Source of the DNA: Chitinophagaceae bacterium
GTDB taxonomy: Bacteria; Bacteroidota; Bacteroidia; Chitinophagales; Chitinophagaceae
Reading direction: 5' to 3'
Length of the DNA stretch: 64,000 nucleotides
Assembly (NCBI GenBank): GCA_016786885.1
Contig: JAEUVO010000085.1
Coordinates: 1-64,000, forward strand
The position numbers were made by a program, and so were the translations under genes. Below the pieces are notes generated by a model that saw only the letters and a list, made by a program, of their open reading frames with translations, was not told the DNA's origin and did no database searches. Shown in pieces: positions 10,801-18,333 of this stretch (within the stretch, counting starts at the first letter, position 1; every line of letters begins with the position of its first letter).

Positions 10801-11550
10801 ACAGCACCAACAGGTTGTATACCGTATAATGCAGTATTTAATAATACATCATTAGCCGGTCAAACTTTTTTCTGGGATTTTGGCGATGGGAATACTTCAA
10901 CGGCCACCAGTCCCACACATACTTATCCGACACCCGGCACATATAATATTGTTCTGATAGCTTTTAATCCAAATACCTGTAACCTGACTGATACAGCGAG
11001 GTTTACCATACAGGTGTTTGATGCACCGACCCCTGATTTTAGTTTTGCACCTGTTGTGCCGACACCTAATACACCCACAACGTTTACCAATCTTTCTTCA
11101 CCAGATGCGGTAAGCTTTAAATGGGATTTTGGAGACGGAGATACCCTGCTTACTACTTCAAGAGCACCGTTGCAGCATCAGTATAATGCTACAGGTACTT
11201 TCAATGCTTGTCTTACGGCCTACAATGCTATCGGATGCCCCCGAACTATTTGCAGGGAAGTGAGAGCAGAAATAATACCGTTGATCGATGTGCCCAATGC
11301 TTTTACTCCTTTAAGCGGCGATATTAACAGTATTGTAATGGTAAAAGGGTTTGGCATTGCTAAAATGCAGTTCATTATCTGGAACCGGTGGGGTCAGAAA
11401 GTATTTGAAACAAATGACCGTAACACAGGCTGGGATGGGAAAGTAAAAGGAGTGGTACAGCCGATGGATGTATACGCCTATACACTCACTGTGGAATTCT
11501 CTGATGGAGCAAAAACAACTAAAAAGGGGGATATAACGTTAATAAGATAA
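7885..11550 (+). CDS. Secreted SBBP/PKD-repeat protein with T9SS type B (gliding-motility) C-terminal domain
   Basis: About 1221 residues. A hydrophobic export segment (YLFVFAAFFFPVFTISAQ) ends near 46. An N-terminal domain beginning IEFIENKGQWDNRV follows, typical of Bacteroidota SBBP proteins. About five beta-propeller-like blades (roughly 290-660) repeat the pattern YIGGSGDDQ...GNLVLAG. Four PKD domains (about 780-1110) carry the signature FGDG. The last 85 residues (PNAFTPLSGD...NRWGQKVFET...GWDGK) are a CHU_C/type B sorting domain. Such proteins are exported by Sec and then moved to the cell surface by the T9SS with a PorP/SprF partner, which is encoded directly downstream. An adhesin or motility role is inferred. 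The start is uncertain: ATG 7885 leaves a long leader, TTG 7957 would give a compact signal peptide, and TTG 7861 is also in frame. Confidence 0.87.
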   Translation: MIRHLLTEVFNLVLPKNGYFKENNLTLKYLFVFAAFFFPVFTISAQGNIEFIENKGQWDNRVKYKGDVSNGTFFIRNGGFTVVQHNPADIAKTSQFKHGFNASGKPLSPNESIIIRSHAWNVDFVGASEGMNILAEKAIPTYNNYFIGDNPSKWAPECRIYQGITIQNVYPNVDVRYYTDRGSLKYDILVKPGGDVSKIALKYEGVDKLQVKNKELVISTSLGDFKESAPYTFQADVAGRKEVSCKYVVKDNVMRFDVKGYDPSATLVIDPTIVFCSFSGSRSDNWGFTATYGPDESMFGGGIVFGGIGGGFPTSPGAYQTNFQSGEFDIGIIKLTPDGSNRVYATYIGGSGDDQPHSLFVDPQGNLVLAGRSNSPNYPLVNNGTVGGSGFDIVVTKLNAAGSALIGSRKIGGSGDDGVNITPTRASTNSLQRNYGDDGRSEVILDGAGNVYVASSTQSTNFPGTAGFFQPNSGGSQDGVVLKFSPNLNTLLFASYLGGSGNDAAYVLSLHPTTGNIYVAGGTESNNLLAGTQAGTVGTALSGPIDGFLAIINNTGTAVIRSAYIGTNGIDQVFGVQFDNNGFPYIMGQTTGAWPIINAPYNNPAGKQFIAKLQPDLSAYVYSTAFGSGGLTPNISPIAFLVDRCENVYISGWGGFFGTTNGYSSAGTNGLPVTANAFKSVTDGKDMYFFVLERNATSQLFGSFFGENNRPGEGCDHVDGGTSRFDRNGKIYQAICGNCRGLSSPPMPNFPTTVGAWSTVNNAVGSGECNLTMLKIDMDLSGVRAGVQSSINGVPRDTAGCVPLTVDFIDTVANAQSYEWNFGDGSPVVTTTIPSTSHVYTAVGTFTVMLIAIDPTTCNIRDTSYVRIRVGDLEATVDFAPVKLPPCTSFNYRFDNLSVAPPPRPFGPQSFIWDFGDGSPRITAGAASVLHSYAAPGTYNVKLILQDTGYCNAPDSLMIPVSVAENVDAQFTTAPTGCIPYNAVFNNTSLAGQTFFWDFGDGNTSTATSPTHTYPTPGTYNIVLIAFNPNTCNLTDTARFTIQVFDAPTPDFSFAPVVPTPNTPTTFTNLSSPDAVSFKWDFGDGDTLLTTSRAPLQHQYNATGTFNACLTAYNAIGCPRTICREVRAEIIPLIDVPNAFTPLSGDINSIVMVKGFGIAKMQFIIWNRWGQKVFETNDRNTGWDGKVKGVVQPMDVYAYTLTVEFSDGAKTTKKGDITLIR

Positions 11551-11586
11551 GTAGATCACAGGAATTGAGTTAATTTGAAATGCGAA

Positions 11587-12621
11587 ATGAAGCGATTTAA
11601 AAAAATACTGGTATTTGCAGCTTGCAGTTTTTGGCTTGAAGCATCTTCGCAGGATCTTCATTTCTCACAATTCATGAATTCTCCTTTGCTTACCAACCCC
11701 GCCAATACAGGGTTTATACCAGACGGTGATTACAGGATAGGTATTAACTACCGCAATCAATGGGCTTCTATTACGGCATTTCCTTATAAAACAATGAGTG
11801 CATTTGGAGATTTTCAACTCCTGCAGAATGATGAGAACACTGGCTGGCTTGGCCTTGGCGGAGTTATATTGCGGGATGTGGCGGGAACAAGTGTGCTAAC
11901 CTCTACCAAAGTATATGGATCGGTCGCCTATCACCAGATGATCAATGCAGGAAGCCTCGTAAGTCTTGGATTTAATGTGGGCTGGGCCAATAAAAATATT
12001 AATACAGCCAATCTTAGTTTTCCCAGCCAGTGGAACGGGCAGTTTTTTGATGCGCATCAAACAGCGATAGCACCAAAGCTGGACTATAATAACATTAACT
12101 ATGTAGATATGCAGGTAGGTATGAACTATGCCTACTTTCCTGATTCCAGAACCTACCTGAATGCAGGATTCTCAGCTATGCATATCAATCAGCCCAAAGA
12201 ATCTTTTTTTAACGAACAGGCAGGAATTGATAATCGAATACCGGTCCGTTACACAGGATTCATCAATGGCAGTTTTAAGTTGAATGATATGGTAATTGTA
12301 AATCCCAATGCTTATTTTTCGTTGCAGGCAAAATCGTACGAGATAGTAGGGGGACTTAATGCCCATTATAATTTATCAGGAGATGGAGAAAAAATATTGA
12401 TGGCAGGTGCTTATTACCGGTACAAAGATGCTGTTATACCGATGGTGGGGTTGGGTGTAAAGGATATCACTTTCACTTTTACCTATGATGCCACTACTTC
12501 ATCATTGAAGAATTTCAACAATACCCGCGGTGCTTTTGAGTTTTCACTTATTAAACAGGGAGCAGTAGACAAGTACCGGGGAAACAGAAGGGAGTCTATG
12601 TGCCCTTCCTTTAAATATTAA
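11587..12621 (+). CDS. PorP/SprF family type IX secretion outer-membrane protein
   Basis: 344 residues. The signal peptide is followed by the family opening QDLHFSQFMNSPLLTNPANTGF and NYRNQW, then alternating beta strands of an outer-membrane barrel and the closing MCPSFKY. PorP/SprF proteins help particular type B-domain clients through or onto the outer membrane; SprF serves the adhesin SprB in Flavobacterium. This gene starts 37 bp after the PKD/type B protein, so the two very likely form a client-partner pair (inference). The ATG at 11587 is chosen over a TTG at 11575 because it begins the basic n-region MKRFKK. A second pair lies at 25137-30511. Confidence 0.9.
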   Translation: MKRFKKILVFAACSFWLEASSQDLHFSQFMNSPLLTNPANTGFIPDGDYRIGINYRNQWASITAFPYKTMSAFGDFQLLQNDENTGWLGLGGVILRDVAGTSVLTSTKVYGSVAYHQMINAGSLVSLGFNVGWANKNINTANLSFPSQWNGQFFDAHQTAIAPKLDYNNINYVDMQVGMNYAYFPDSRTYLNAGFSAMHINQPKESFFNEQAGIDNRIPVRYTGFINGSFKLNDMVIVNPNAYFSLQAKSYEIVGGLNAHYNLSGDGEKILMAGAYYRYKDAVIPMVGLGVKDITFTFTYDATTSSLKNFNNTRGAFEFSLIKQGAVDKYRGNRRESMCPSFKY

Positions 12622-12669
12622 TTCCCCTGTCATTACCATTAGTCAATCTTGTATTTTGCGTTACAGAAG

Positions 12670-13170
12670 ATGAAAGAGCAAACCGAATTAGCAGGAAAGC
12701 CAAAGGATAATCTCAGAGCGATGAGGATATTAACGGCAGCATTGTCAATTGGAGTTGTTTTTTTTACCCTGGTCGTGGTATTTGTCAATCAACTGACCAA
12801 AACTCCGCCGCTTGCTAATAGCGAACTACTGGCGGATAACAACACTTCATTAGGAATAGTAGCCATTATCGGATCAGCATGCATTGCAGGGGCAAGGCTA
12901 CTCTATAAAAAAAGAATTACTGCTATAAAACAGTCTGGTAAATCTTTAAACGATAAACTGGGCCAGTACAGAACTGCATTGATTTTATACTTGGCGATCT
13001 GCGAGGCTGCAGCAATGTTTTCTGTAATTTTTTTCTTTTTGACAGGTAACTTTGTAATTCTCGCTGTAACGGGATTAATGCTGATAATGATGTTGTCGAA
13101 AATACCTGTGCCAGGAAGGCTGATCAGGGAACTTGATCTTGACTGGAAAGAGCAACAGGAACTGGAATAA
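12670..13170 (+). CDS. Small multi-spanning membrane protein, function unknown
   Basis: 166 residues with four hydrophobic stretches (about 18-40, 60-78, 100-120 and 124-142 from the ATG) separated by short charged loops, including a basic loop LLYKKRITAIKQSGKS. I do not recognise a functional family. It lies 48 bp after the PorP/SprF gene and 23 bp before the next envelope protein on the same strand, so co-transcription is likely. The ATG at 12670 is preferred to a TTG at 12649. Confidence 0.7.
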   Translation: MKEQTELAGKPKDNLRAMRILTAALSIGVVFFTLVVVFVNQLTKTPPLANSELLADNNTSLGIVAIIGSACIAGARLLYKKRITAIKQSGKSLNDKLGQYRTALILYLAICEAAAMFSVIFFFLTGNFVILAVTGLMLIMMLSKIPVPGRLIRELDLDWKEQQELE

Positions 13171-13193
13171 ATAACAATATAAATAGCCGTAAT

Positions 13194-13802
13194 ATGAAAC
13201 GTACAGTAATACTTTTCTCATTCATTACTTTATCTTTCTGTTCTTTTGCACAAAAAGAGGACGAAGAAGAAAAAAATAGTTTTAGGGAAAACCTCTTTAC
13301 TGGGGGGAGTATATCGTTATCCTTTTTTAATAACACTTTCCTGGTAGGCGGGAGCCCTGTATTGGGCTATAGTTTGACGAATTGGGCAGATGCGGGTATA
13401 GTAGTAAATTATAATTATACATCATACCGGGATTATAATTATGTCTTTAATGACAAACTACGCCAGACTGTATATGGTGGCGGAGGATTTGTGAAGTTGT
13501 ATCCTGTCAGGTTTTTATTTGCACAGGCTCAGTTTGAGCATAATTTTATCCGGCAAAAATTCATTCCCAATGCCGGGATCACACAGACATACAAAACGTC
13601 GGCCAACAGTATGTTAGTTGGAGGTGGTTATACAACCGGCAGACAGGGAAAAGGTGGTCAGCCTTTTTTTTACTTGGCTGTTCTGTTTGATGTTTCAGGT
13701 AATGATACTTCTCCATATACAGATGCGTACGGAAGAACCATACCTATTATCAGGGGAGGTGTGCAGATACCCCTATTCCAGGGAGAACAATGGAGAAGAT
13801 AA
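13194..13802 (+). CDS. Predicted outer-membrane beta-barrel protein, uncharacterised
   Basis: 202 residues with a clear signal peptide (MKRTVILFSFITLSFCSFA) followed by an acidic linker (KEDEEEK). Then come short amphipathic strands rich in Gly, Tyr and Asn (SISLSFFNNTFLVGGSP, YGGGGFVKLYP) ending in IIRGGVQIPLFQ. This pattern fits a small outer-membrane barrel of the type annotated as outer membrane beta-barrel protein in Bacteroidota. No specific function can be given. Its rho-independent terminator lies inside the 3' end of the convergent LOG gene. Confidence 0.7.
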   Translation: MKRTVILFSFITLSFCSFAQKEDEEEKNSFRENLFTGGSISLSFFNNTFLVGGSPVLGYSLTNWADAGIVVNYNYTSYRDYNYVFNDKLRQTVYGGGGFVKLYPVRFLFAQAQFEHNFIRQKFIPNAGITQTYKTSANSMLVGGGYTTGRQGKGGQPFFYLAVLFDVSGNDTSPYTDAYGRTIPIIRGGVQIPLFQGEQWRR

Positions 13803-13807
13803 TAAGG

Positions 13808-14344
13808 TTACAAAAATTGTAAAAGGGCAGAAGGATCATCAATAACGGTGATCCTTTTTATTGCTTCCTCATACAGGAATCCCTCTTCCTTCATTTTATC
13901 AATGTGCTGTATAAGATGATCGTAGAATCCGCCAGAATTAAGAATATATATATGTTTGTCGTGTATGGTAAGCTGGTTCCATGTTACTATTTCAAAAAGT
14001 TCATCAAGAGTGCCAAATCCCCCGGGAAGTATCAGTGCAGCATCACAAAGACTGTAAAGTTTTCTCTTTCTTACATGCATGTCGTCACAGATAATGAGTT
14101 CAGTGATGCCCCGGTGTTGTACTTCCCATTCCAACAAGAGCTTAGGTATTATTCCTGTTACTTTCCCCCCATTTTCCATTACACTGTCTGCAATAGTGCC
14201 CATAATACCAGCACTGCCGCCGCCATACACAAGGGTAATATTGTTTTCGGCCATCAGTTTTCCCAGTTCAGTTGCCTGTTTTACAAATAATGGATTGTTT
14301 CCGTTTTTAGAACCGCAAAAAACTGCAAGTGATTGTATTGCCAT
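13808..14344 (-). CDS. LOG family nucleotide phosphoribohydrolase (TIGR00730 type)
   Basis: 178 residues, the usual length for LOG proteins. The nucleotide-binding motif VYGGGSAGIMG is near 39-49 and the family signature PGGFGTLDE at 107-115, preceded by MHVRKRKLY. LOG enzymes split a nucleoside 5'-monophosphate into base and ribose 5-phosphate. In plants and some bacteria they release cytokinins, but in most bacteria the natural substrate is probably a damaged or spare nucleotide such as AMP. The gene is monocistronic and convergent with the barrel gene, with only 5 bp between the stop codons. Confidence 0.9.
   Translation of the reverse strand: MAIQSLAVFCGSKNGNNPLFVKQATELGKLMAENNITLVYGGGSAGIMGTIADSVMENGGKVTGIIPKLLLEWEVQHRGITELIICDDMHVRKRKLYSLCDAALILPGGFGTLDELFEIVTWNQLTIHDKHIYILNSGGFYDHLIQHIDKMKEEGFLYEEAIKRITVIDDPSALLQFL
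13831..13860 (+). terminator. Rho-independent terminator inside the convergent LOG gene
   Basis: AAGGATCA and TGATCCTT form an 8-bp perfect stem around a 10-nt loop, followed by a T run. It sits 28 bp after the stop of the barrel protein gene but within codons of the opposing gene that ends at 13808. Confidence 0.7.
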
Positions 14345-14445
14345 ACGTAGTATATTGCAGCAAAGGGATAACTTTTTTGATTATCTTCAAAATTCGTTAT
14401 TCATATTTTTTAGTGGTAACAATTGATTAACAGAAACCGGATTGT

Positions 14446-15975
14446 ATGTCGCCTATTGTTCTTTTTTCATTTGTCATTGGTTATTTTTTGTTGTTATTGG
14501 GAGTGGCCTGGTATACTTCCCGAAATTCAGATAACGAATCCTTTTTTATCGGCAACAGGAACAGTAACTGGATGCTGGTGGCATTTGGTATGATAGGTAC
14601 TTCACTGTCTGGTGTTACTTTTGTAAGTGTACCTGGTGGAGTAGGAAGCGGTAACTTCTATTATTACCAGGTTGTCTTAGGTTACCTGCTGGGGTATATG
14701 GTGATTGCTTTTGTACTGATCCCTTTGTATTACCGGATGAACCTGACGAGCATTTACACTTACCTGGAAAAACGATTTGGTATTAATGCACACAAGGCAG
14801 GGGCTTTCTTTTTTATTCTCTCCCGGACGGTTGGAGCCACAGCCCGGCTTTACCTGGTAATAAGTGTCTTACAAATTTTTATTTTCAATAAGCTTGGAAT
14901 TCCTTTTGAAGCTACTGCATTAGTTATTTTGTTATTGATCTTACTGTACACTTTTGAGGGAGGAGTAAAAACTATTATTTACACTGATACGCTGCAAACA
15001 ACAGGAATGCTTGTAGGGCTCGTCGTTTGTATTATTGTAATAATAAAGGCATTGGGGACTGATTTTGGCGGTGCTATGTCTATGATGGCTGATAAGGGGT
15101 ATACACAAATATTTAACTGGGATGTAAAGGCCGGATCTTTTGCCTTGAAACATATTGTTGGGGGAATGTTCATTGCTATTGCAATGACAGGGCTTGACCA
15201 GGAGATGATGCAAAAAAATATTAGTGTAAAAACACTGAAAGACTCTCAAAAAAACATCATGACCTTCACAGCGGTACTAATGGTGGTAAATTTTCTCTTC
15301 CTTGTGCTGGGAGGTGTGCTTTACCTGTATGCCGGTTCAAAAGGCATCAATGTGCCTCCTGATGATCTGTTCCCAACGATTGCTCTAAGTGACACATTCA
15401 GTGGGGTGATTGGTATAATATTTATCATAGCATTGATCTCTGCCTTGTTCCCAAGTGTGGATGGAGCCATTACATCACTTACTTCCTGTTTTTGTATCGA
15501 TATACTTGGCATCAGCAAAAGAGAAGGAACCGAGAAAGAAAAAAAGAGAACAAGACTAAAAGTGCACTTCACTTTTGCCCTTGTCTTTTTTATCATGGTA
15601 TTGATATTTAAATGGGTAAATGACAAACTTATAATCGACTTCATTCTGAAATTTGCCGGAATTACTTACGGCCCCTTACTCGGATTGTTTGCTTTTGGTA
15701 TTCTCACCAAACGGGAACTGAAAGAAAAACTGATCTGGGCTGTATGTATCATTGCTCCGCTTCTGGCTCTTATGTTGGATATGCTGAGCAATCCGGCATG
15801 GTATGAAGCCAAATTGCATGTGTCATTAGGCTTACAGGATATTTCTGATAGGCTGTTCAACGGTTATAAGATCGGTAATGAACTTATCCTCATTAATGGA
15901 ATATTTACTTTCACAGGCTTGTGGCTTATTTCTAAAAAACCTTCTCTCTCGAAGCAAAAATTGCAAGCAGTATAA
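14446..15975 (+). CDS. Sodium/solute symporter (SSS family)
   Basis: 509 residues with about thirteen hydrophobic spans, the size and topology of the SSS/LeuT-fold transporters. Conserved SSS features include the early YTSRNSDNESFFIGNRN loop and MIGTSLSGVTFVSVPG in the first transmembrane pair, TARLYLVISV and FIAIAMTGLDQEMMQKN. The family uses the sodium gradient to import sugars, amino acids, sialic acid, proline and similar solutes; the substrate cannot be decided from sequence alone. The gene stands upstream of the O-methyltransferase, whose own promoter overlaps this gene's stop codon. Confidence 0.88.
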   Translation: MSPIVLFSFVIGYFLLLLGVAWYTSRNSDNESFFIGNRNSNWMLVAFGMIGTSLSGVTFVSVPGGVGSGNFYYYQVVLGYLLGYMVIAFVLIPLYYRMNLTSIYTYLEKRFGINAHKAGAFFFILSRTVGATARLYLVISVLQIFIFNKLGIPFEATALVILLLILLYTFEGGVKTIIYTDTLQTTGMLVGLVVCIIVIIKALGTDFGGAMSMMADKGYTQIFNWDVKAGSFALKHIVGGMFIAIAMTGLDQEMMQKNISVKTLKDSQKNIMTFTAVLMVVNFLFLVLGGVLYLYAGSKGINVPPDDLFPTIALSDTFSGVIGIIFIIALISALFPSVDGAITSLTSCFCIDILGISKREGTEKEKKRTRLKVHFTFALVFFIMVLIFKWVNDKLIIDFILKFAGITYGPLLGLFAFGILTKRELKEKLIWAVCIIAPLLALMLDMLSNPAWYEAKLHVSLGLQDISDRLFNGYKIGNELILINGIFTFTGLWLISKKPSLSKQKLQAV

Positions 15976-15978
15976 GTT

Positions 15979-15986
15979 TATCTTTG
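15979..15986 (+). promoter_or_regulatory. -7 promoter element for the O-methyltransferase gene
   Basis: TATCTTTG is a perfect match to TAnnTTTG and overlaps the end of the symporter gene. It ends 16 nt before the TTG start at 16003. A TTG exists upstream but with only 15 nt spacing, so the -33 match is weak. Confidence 0.5.
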
Positions 15987-16002
15987 CAGCAAATTTTAAG
16001 GA

Positions 16003-16641
16003 TTGGAACTCGTACACCCATCAGTACAGGAGTATGCAACAATGTATTCTTCAGCTGAAGATGAACTGCTGAAAGAAGTGAATGATTTTACGATACAAAA
16101 TCATCGGGAGGCTGTTATGCTTAGCGGGCAATTACAGGGTAAATTGCTGGAAATGATCAGTTGCATGATACAGCCCCGCAGGATTCTTGAGATCGGAACA
16201 TTTACAGGTTACAGTGCTTTGTGTCTGGCCAAAGGACTTTTAGATGACGGTCAATTACATACTATTGAGCTAAGGGAGGATGATGCGGCAAAGGCAAGGT
16301 CTTTTTTTGACCGGTCTCCGTACGCCGGTAAGATAATATCTCATACAGGTCAGGCGTTAAATATCATTCCCGGCCTCAACGAAGATTGGGACCTTGTGTT
16401 TATAGATGCCGATAAACCTGCTTATATCGAATATTTTAACCTTGTTTTTCCCCGGTTGCGGAAAAACGGGTTTATTTTAGCAGATAATATCTTTTTTCAT
16501 GGCCAGGTGCTGGAGGAGAATGTAAAAGGGAAAAGTGCTAAAGGCATTCAGGCTTTCAATGAATTTGTGAAGGGGAGAGCGGATATAGAAAAAGTGGTAT
16601 TAACCATCCGTGATGGACTTTTCCTGATACGGAAATTATAA
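16003..16641 (+). CDS. SAM-dependent O-methyltransferase (CCoAMT-like family 3)
   Basis: 212 residues. Motif I is RILEIGTFTGYSALCLA and the metal/substrate motif is LVFIDADKPAYIEYF, followed by LADNIFFHG. This is the cation-dependent class I O-methyltransferase fold seen in catechol and caffeoyl-CoA O-methyltransferases; bacterial members act on various small hydroxylated molecules and the substrate is unknown. The start is a TTG: a stop codon (15997) lies only two codons upstream and no ATG or GTG occurs between, while the N-terminal segment MELVHPSVQEYA looks like that of the family. A -7 promoter box sits at the matching distance. Confidence 0.87.
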   Translation: MELVHPSVQEYATMYSSAEDELLKEVNDFTIQNHREAVMLSGQLQGKLLEMISCMIQPRRILEIGTFTGYSALCLAKGLLDDGQLHTIELREDDAAKARSFFDRSPYAGKIISHTGQALNIIPGLNEDWDLVFIDADKPAYIEYFNLVFPRLRKNGFILADNIFFHGQVLEENVKGKSAKGIQAFNEFVKGRADIEKVVLTIRDGLFLIRKL

Positions 16642-16656
16642 ATAACGAACTATTCC

Positions 16657-17742
16657 ATGCAAAACAGCAGAAAATTTCTGGGGATTGTTTTTTTGTTTGT
16701 TGCTTTCAGAGCTGCTGCACAAAACTCTGAAATAATCAGGAGTTATATTAACACCTACAAAAGCATGGCTATTGCTGAGATGCAACGAACCGGGGTGCCT
16801 GCCTCAATCAAATTAGCGCAGGGAATTCATGAAACCATGGCTGGTACCAGCCAGTTGGTTTTGAAATCGAATAACCATTTTGGTATCAAATGCAAATCAA
16901 ACTGGACAGGACAATCGGTTAGTCATGATGATGATGCAAGGGGTGAATGTTTCAGAAAATACCCTTCACCGGAAGACTCTTACAGGGATCATTCTAATTT
17001 TTTACGGAATAACCAGCGGTATGCTTCTCTCTTTGCATTAGACCCATCGGATTATGAAGGATGGGCCAATGGCTTAAAAAAAGCAGGTTATGCAACGAAT
17101 CCAAAATATCCCCAGGTACTTATTAAACTTATAGAAGACTACCAGTTGCAGGAATATACGTTAATAGCTTTGCAGGTTAAATCATCAGAAAGCGATGTAG
17201 TTGTAAAGGATCAGGCTGATTCTGCTTATAAAGGTATTGGTGGCTTTAAATCTATAGGGAATGTATATGCAGATAAACCGGAGACTGACAGGAAAGTTCA
17301 TCAGACTGCTCTTTATCCTGCAGGGGAGTTCAAAATAAATGAGACCAGGGTAGTTTTTATCAAACATGGAGCATCATTCTTGTCAATTGCACAACAATAC
17401 AATATACCACTTGCCAGGTTATTTGAGTTTAACGAGATATCAGAAACTGAGACATCAGATAAGGATCAGCTGATCTTTTTGCAAAGGAAACGTAAAACGG
17501 GTAGTATTGAATTCTATACTGTGCAACCGGGTGAAACCTTACATGATATCGCACAAAAACAGGGGATACGATTAGAAAGTTTATTGGAGCTGAACTGGTT
17601 AAATGAAAACGACCGTCCTGCTCCCGGAGAGCAGCTGAATCTAAAAAAGAAATCATCAGTAATGCCAAAACTGGCGATAAAAGAAAACTATTCCCTGTAC
17701 TCTGAAAGTAAAACGAAGTCAACCAACCAACAGTTTAAATAA
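16657..17742 (+). CDS. Exported glucosaminidase with two LysM domains
   Basis: 361 residues. After a signal peptide (to about 21) comes a glucosaminidase (GH73-like) domain at about 25-170, with SIKLAQGIHETMAGTSQL (likely catalytic Glu59), NNHFGIKCK and YPSPEDSYRDHSNFLR. Two LysM modules follow (about 230-275 and 288-333; FYTVQPGETLHDIAQK). Such enzymes cut the glycan backbone of peptidoglycan and LysM holds them on it, so a role in wall remodelling or daughter-cell separation is expected. It lies 15 bp after the O-methyltransferase and 5 bp before hpt, so these genes are probably co-transcribed. Confidence 0.87.
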   Translation: MQNSRKFLGIVFLFVAFRAAAQNSEIIRSYINTYKSMAIAEMQRTGVPASIKLAQGIHETMAGTSQLVLKSNNHFGIKCKSNWTGQSVSHDDDARGECFRKYPSPEDSYRDHSNFLRNNQRYASLFALDPSDYEGWANGLKKAGYATNPKYPQVLIKLIEDYQLQEYTLIALQVKSSESDVVVKDQADSAYKGIGGFKSIGNVYADKPETDRKVHQTALYPAGEFKINETRVVFIKHGASFLSIAQQYNIPLARLFEFNEISETETSDKDQLIFLQRKRKTGSIEFYTVQPGETLHDIAQKQGIRLESLLELNWLNENDRPAPGEQLNLKKKSSVMPKLAIKENYSLYSESKTKSTNQQFK

Positions 17743-17747
17743 AAAGT

Positions 17748-18281
17748 ATGGCAACCATAAAGGTTCATGATAAATTTTTTGAGACTTACCTGCCGGAAGA
17801 AGTTATCCAAAAACGAATAAAAGAACTTGCTGATACGATCAGTAACGATTACAAAGGAAGAAAACCTTTGTTTATTGCCATTCTGAATGGCTCATTTATG
17901 TTTGCTGCTGACTTGTTTAAACATCTTACTATTGAAGCAGAGATTTGTTTTATAAAGCTGGCTTCCTATAAAGGAATGAAGTCTTCCGGAAATGTGGTTA
18001 CTTCTATCGGCCTGGAAGATGATCTTTTTGGGAAAGAAGTGATAATTGTTGAAGATATTGTCGATACGGGAAAAACACTTCATAACTTTCTTCCAAAACT
18101 TGAGCATCAGCAACCAAAATCAATGAAGATTGCTACTTTATTGCATAAATCAGAAGCTATTGAATATCCGCTTAATCTTGACTATGTGGGCTTTGATATT
18201 CCAAATAAGTTTGTGGTAGGTTATGGTCTTGATTATGATGGACTTGGTCGAAATTTAAAAGAGATTTACCAACTGGTATGA
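17748..18281 (+). CDS. hpt: Hypoxanthine phosphoribosyltransferase
   Basis: 177 residues, typical for bacterial HPRT. The PRPP-binding motif is VIIVEDIVDTGKTL (about 98-111). The flexible-loop and early motifs (PLFIAILNGSFMFAADL, LASYKGMKSSG) and the C-terminal GFDIPNKFVVGYGLDYDG are present. The enzyme converts hypoxanthine (and usually guanine) plus PRPP to IMP or GMP in purine salvage, in the cytoplasm. It follows the glucosaminidase gene by 5 bp. Confidence 0.93.
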   Translation: MATIKVHDKFFETYLPEEVIQKRIKELADTISNDYKGRKPLFIAILNGSFMFAADLFKHLTIEAEICFIKLASYKGMKSSGNVVTSIGLEDDLFGKEVIIVEDIVDTGKTLHNFLPKLEHQQPKSMKIATLLHKSEAIEYPLNLDYVGFDIPNKFVVGYGLDYDGLGRNLKEIYQLV

Positions 18282-18309
18282 ATTCAGTAAATCTCAGCCA
18301 TTTTTTTTG

Positions 18310-18317
18310 TATTTTTT
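18310..18317 (+). promoter_or_regulatory. Weak -7-like element upstream of the VWA gene
   Basis: TATTTTTT is close to TAnnTTTG (final G missing). It lies 16 nt before the TTG at 18334, the same spacing seen at grpE and the O-methyltransferase gene. No other support. Confidence 0.25.
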
Positions 18318-18333
18318 CAGCCAATGTATCCAA

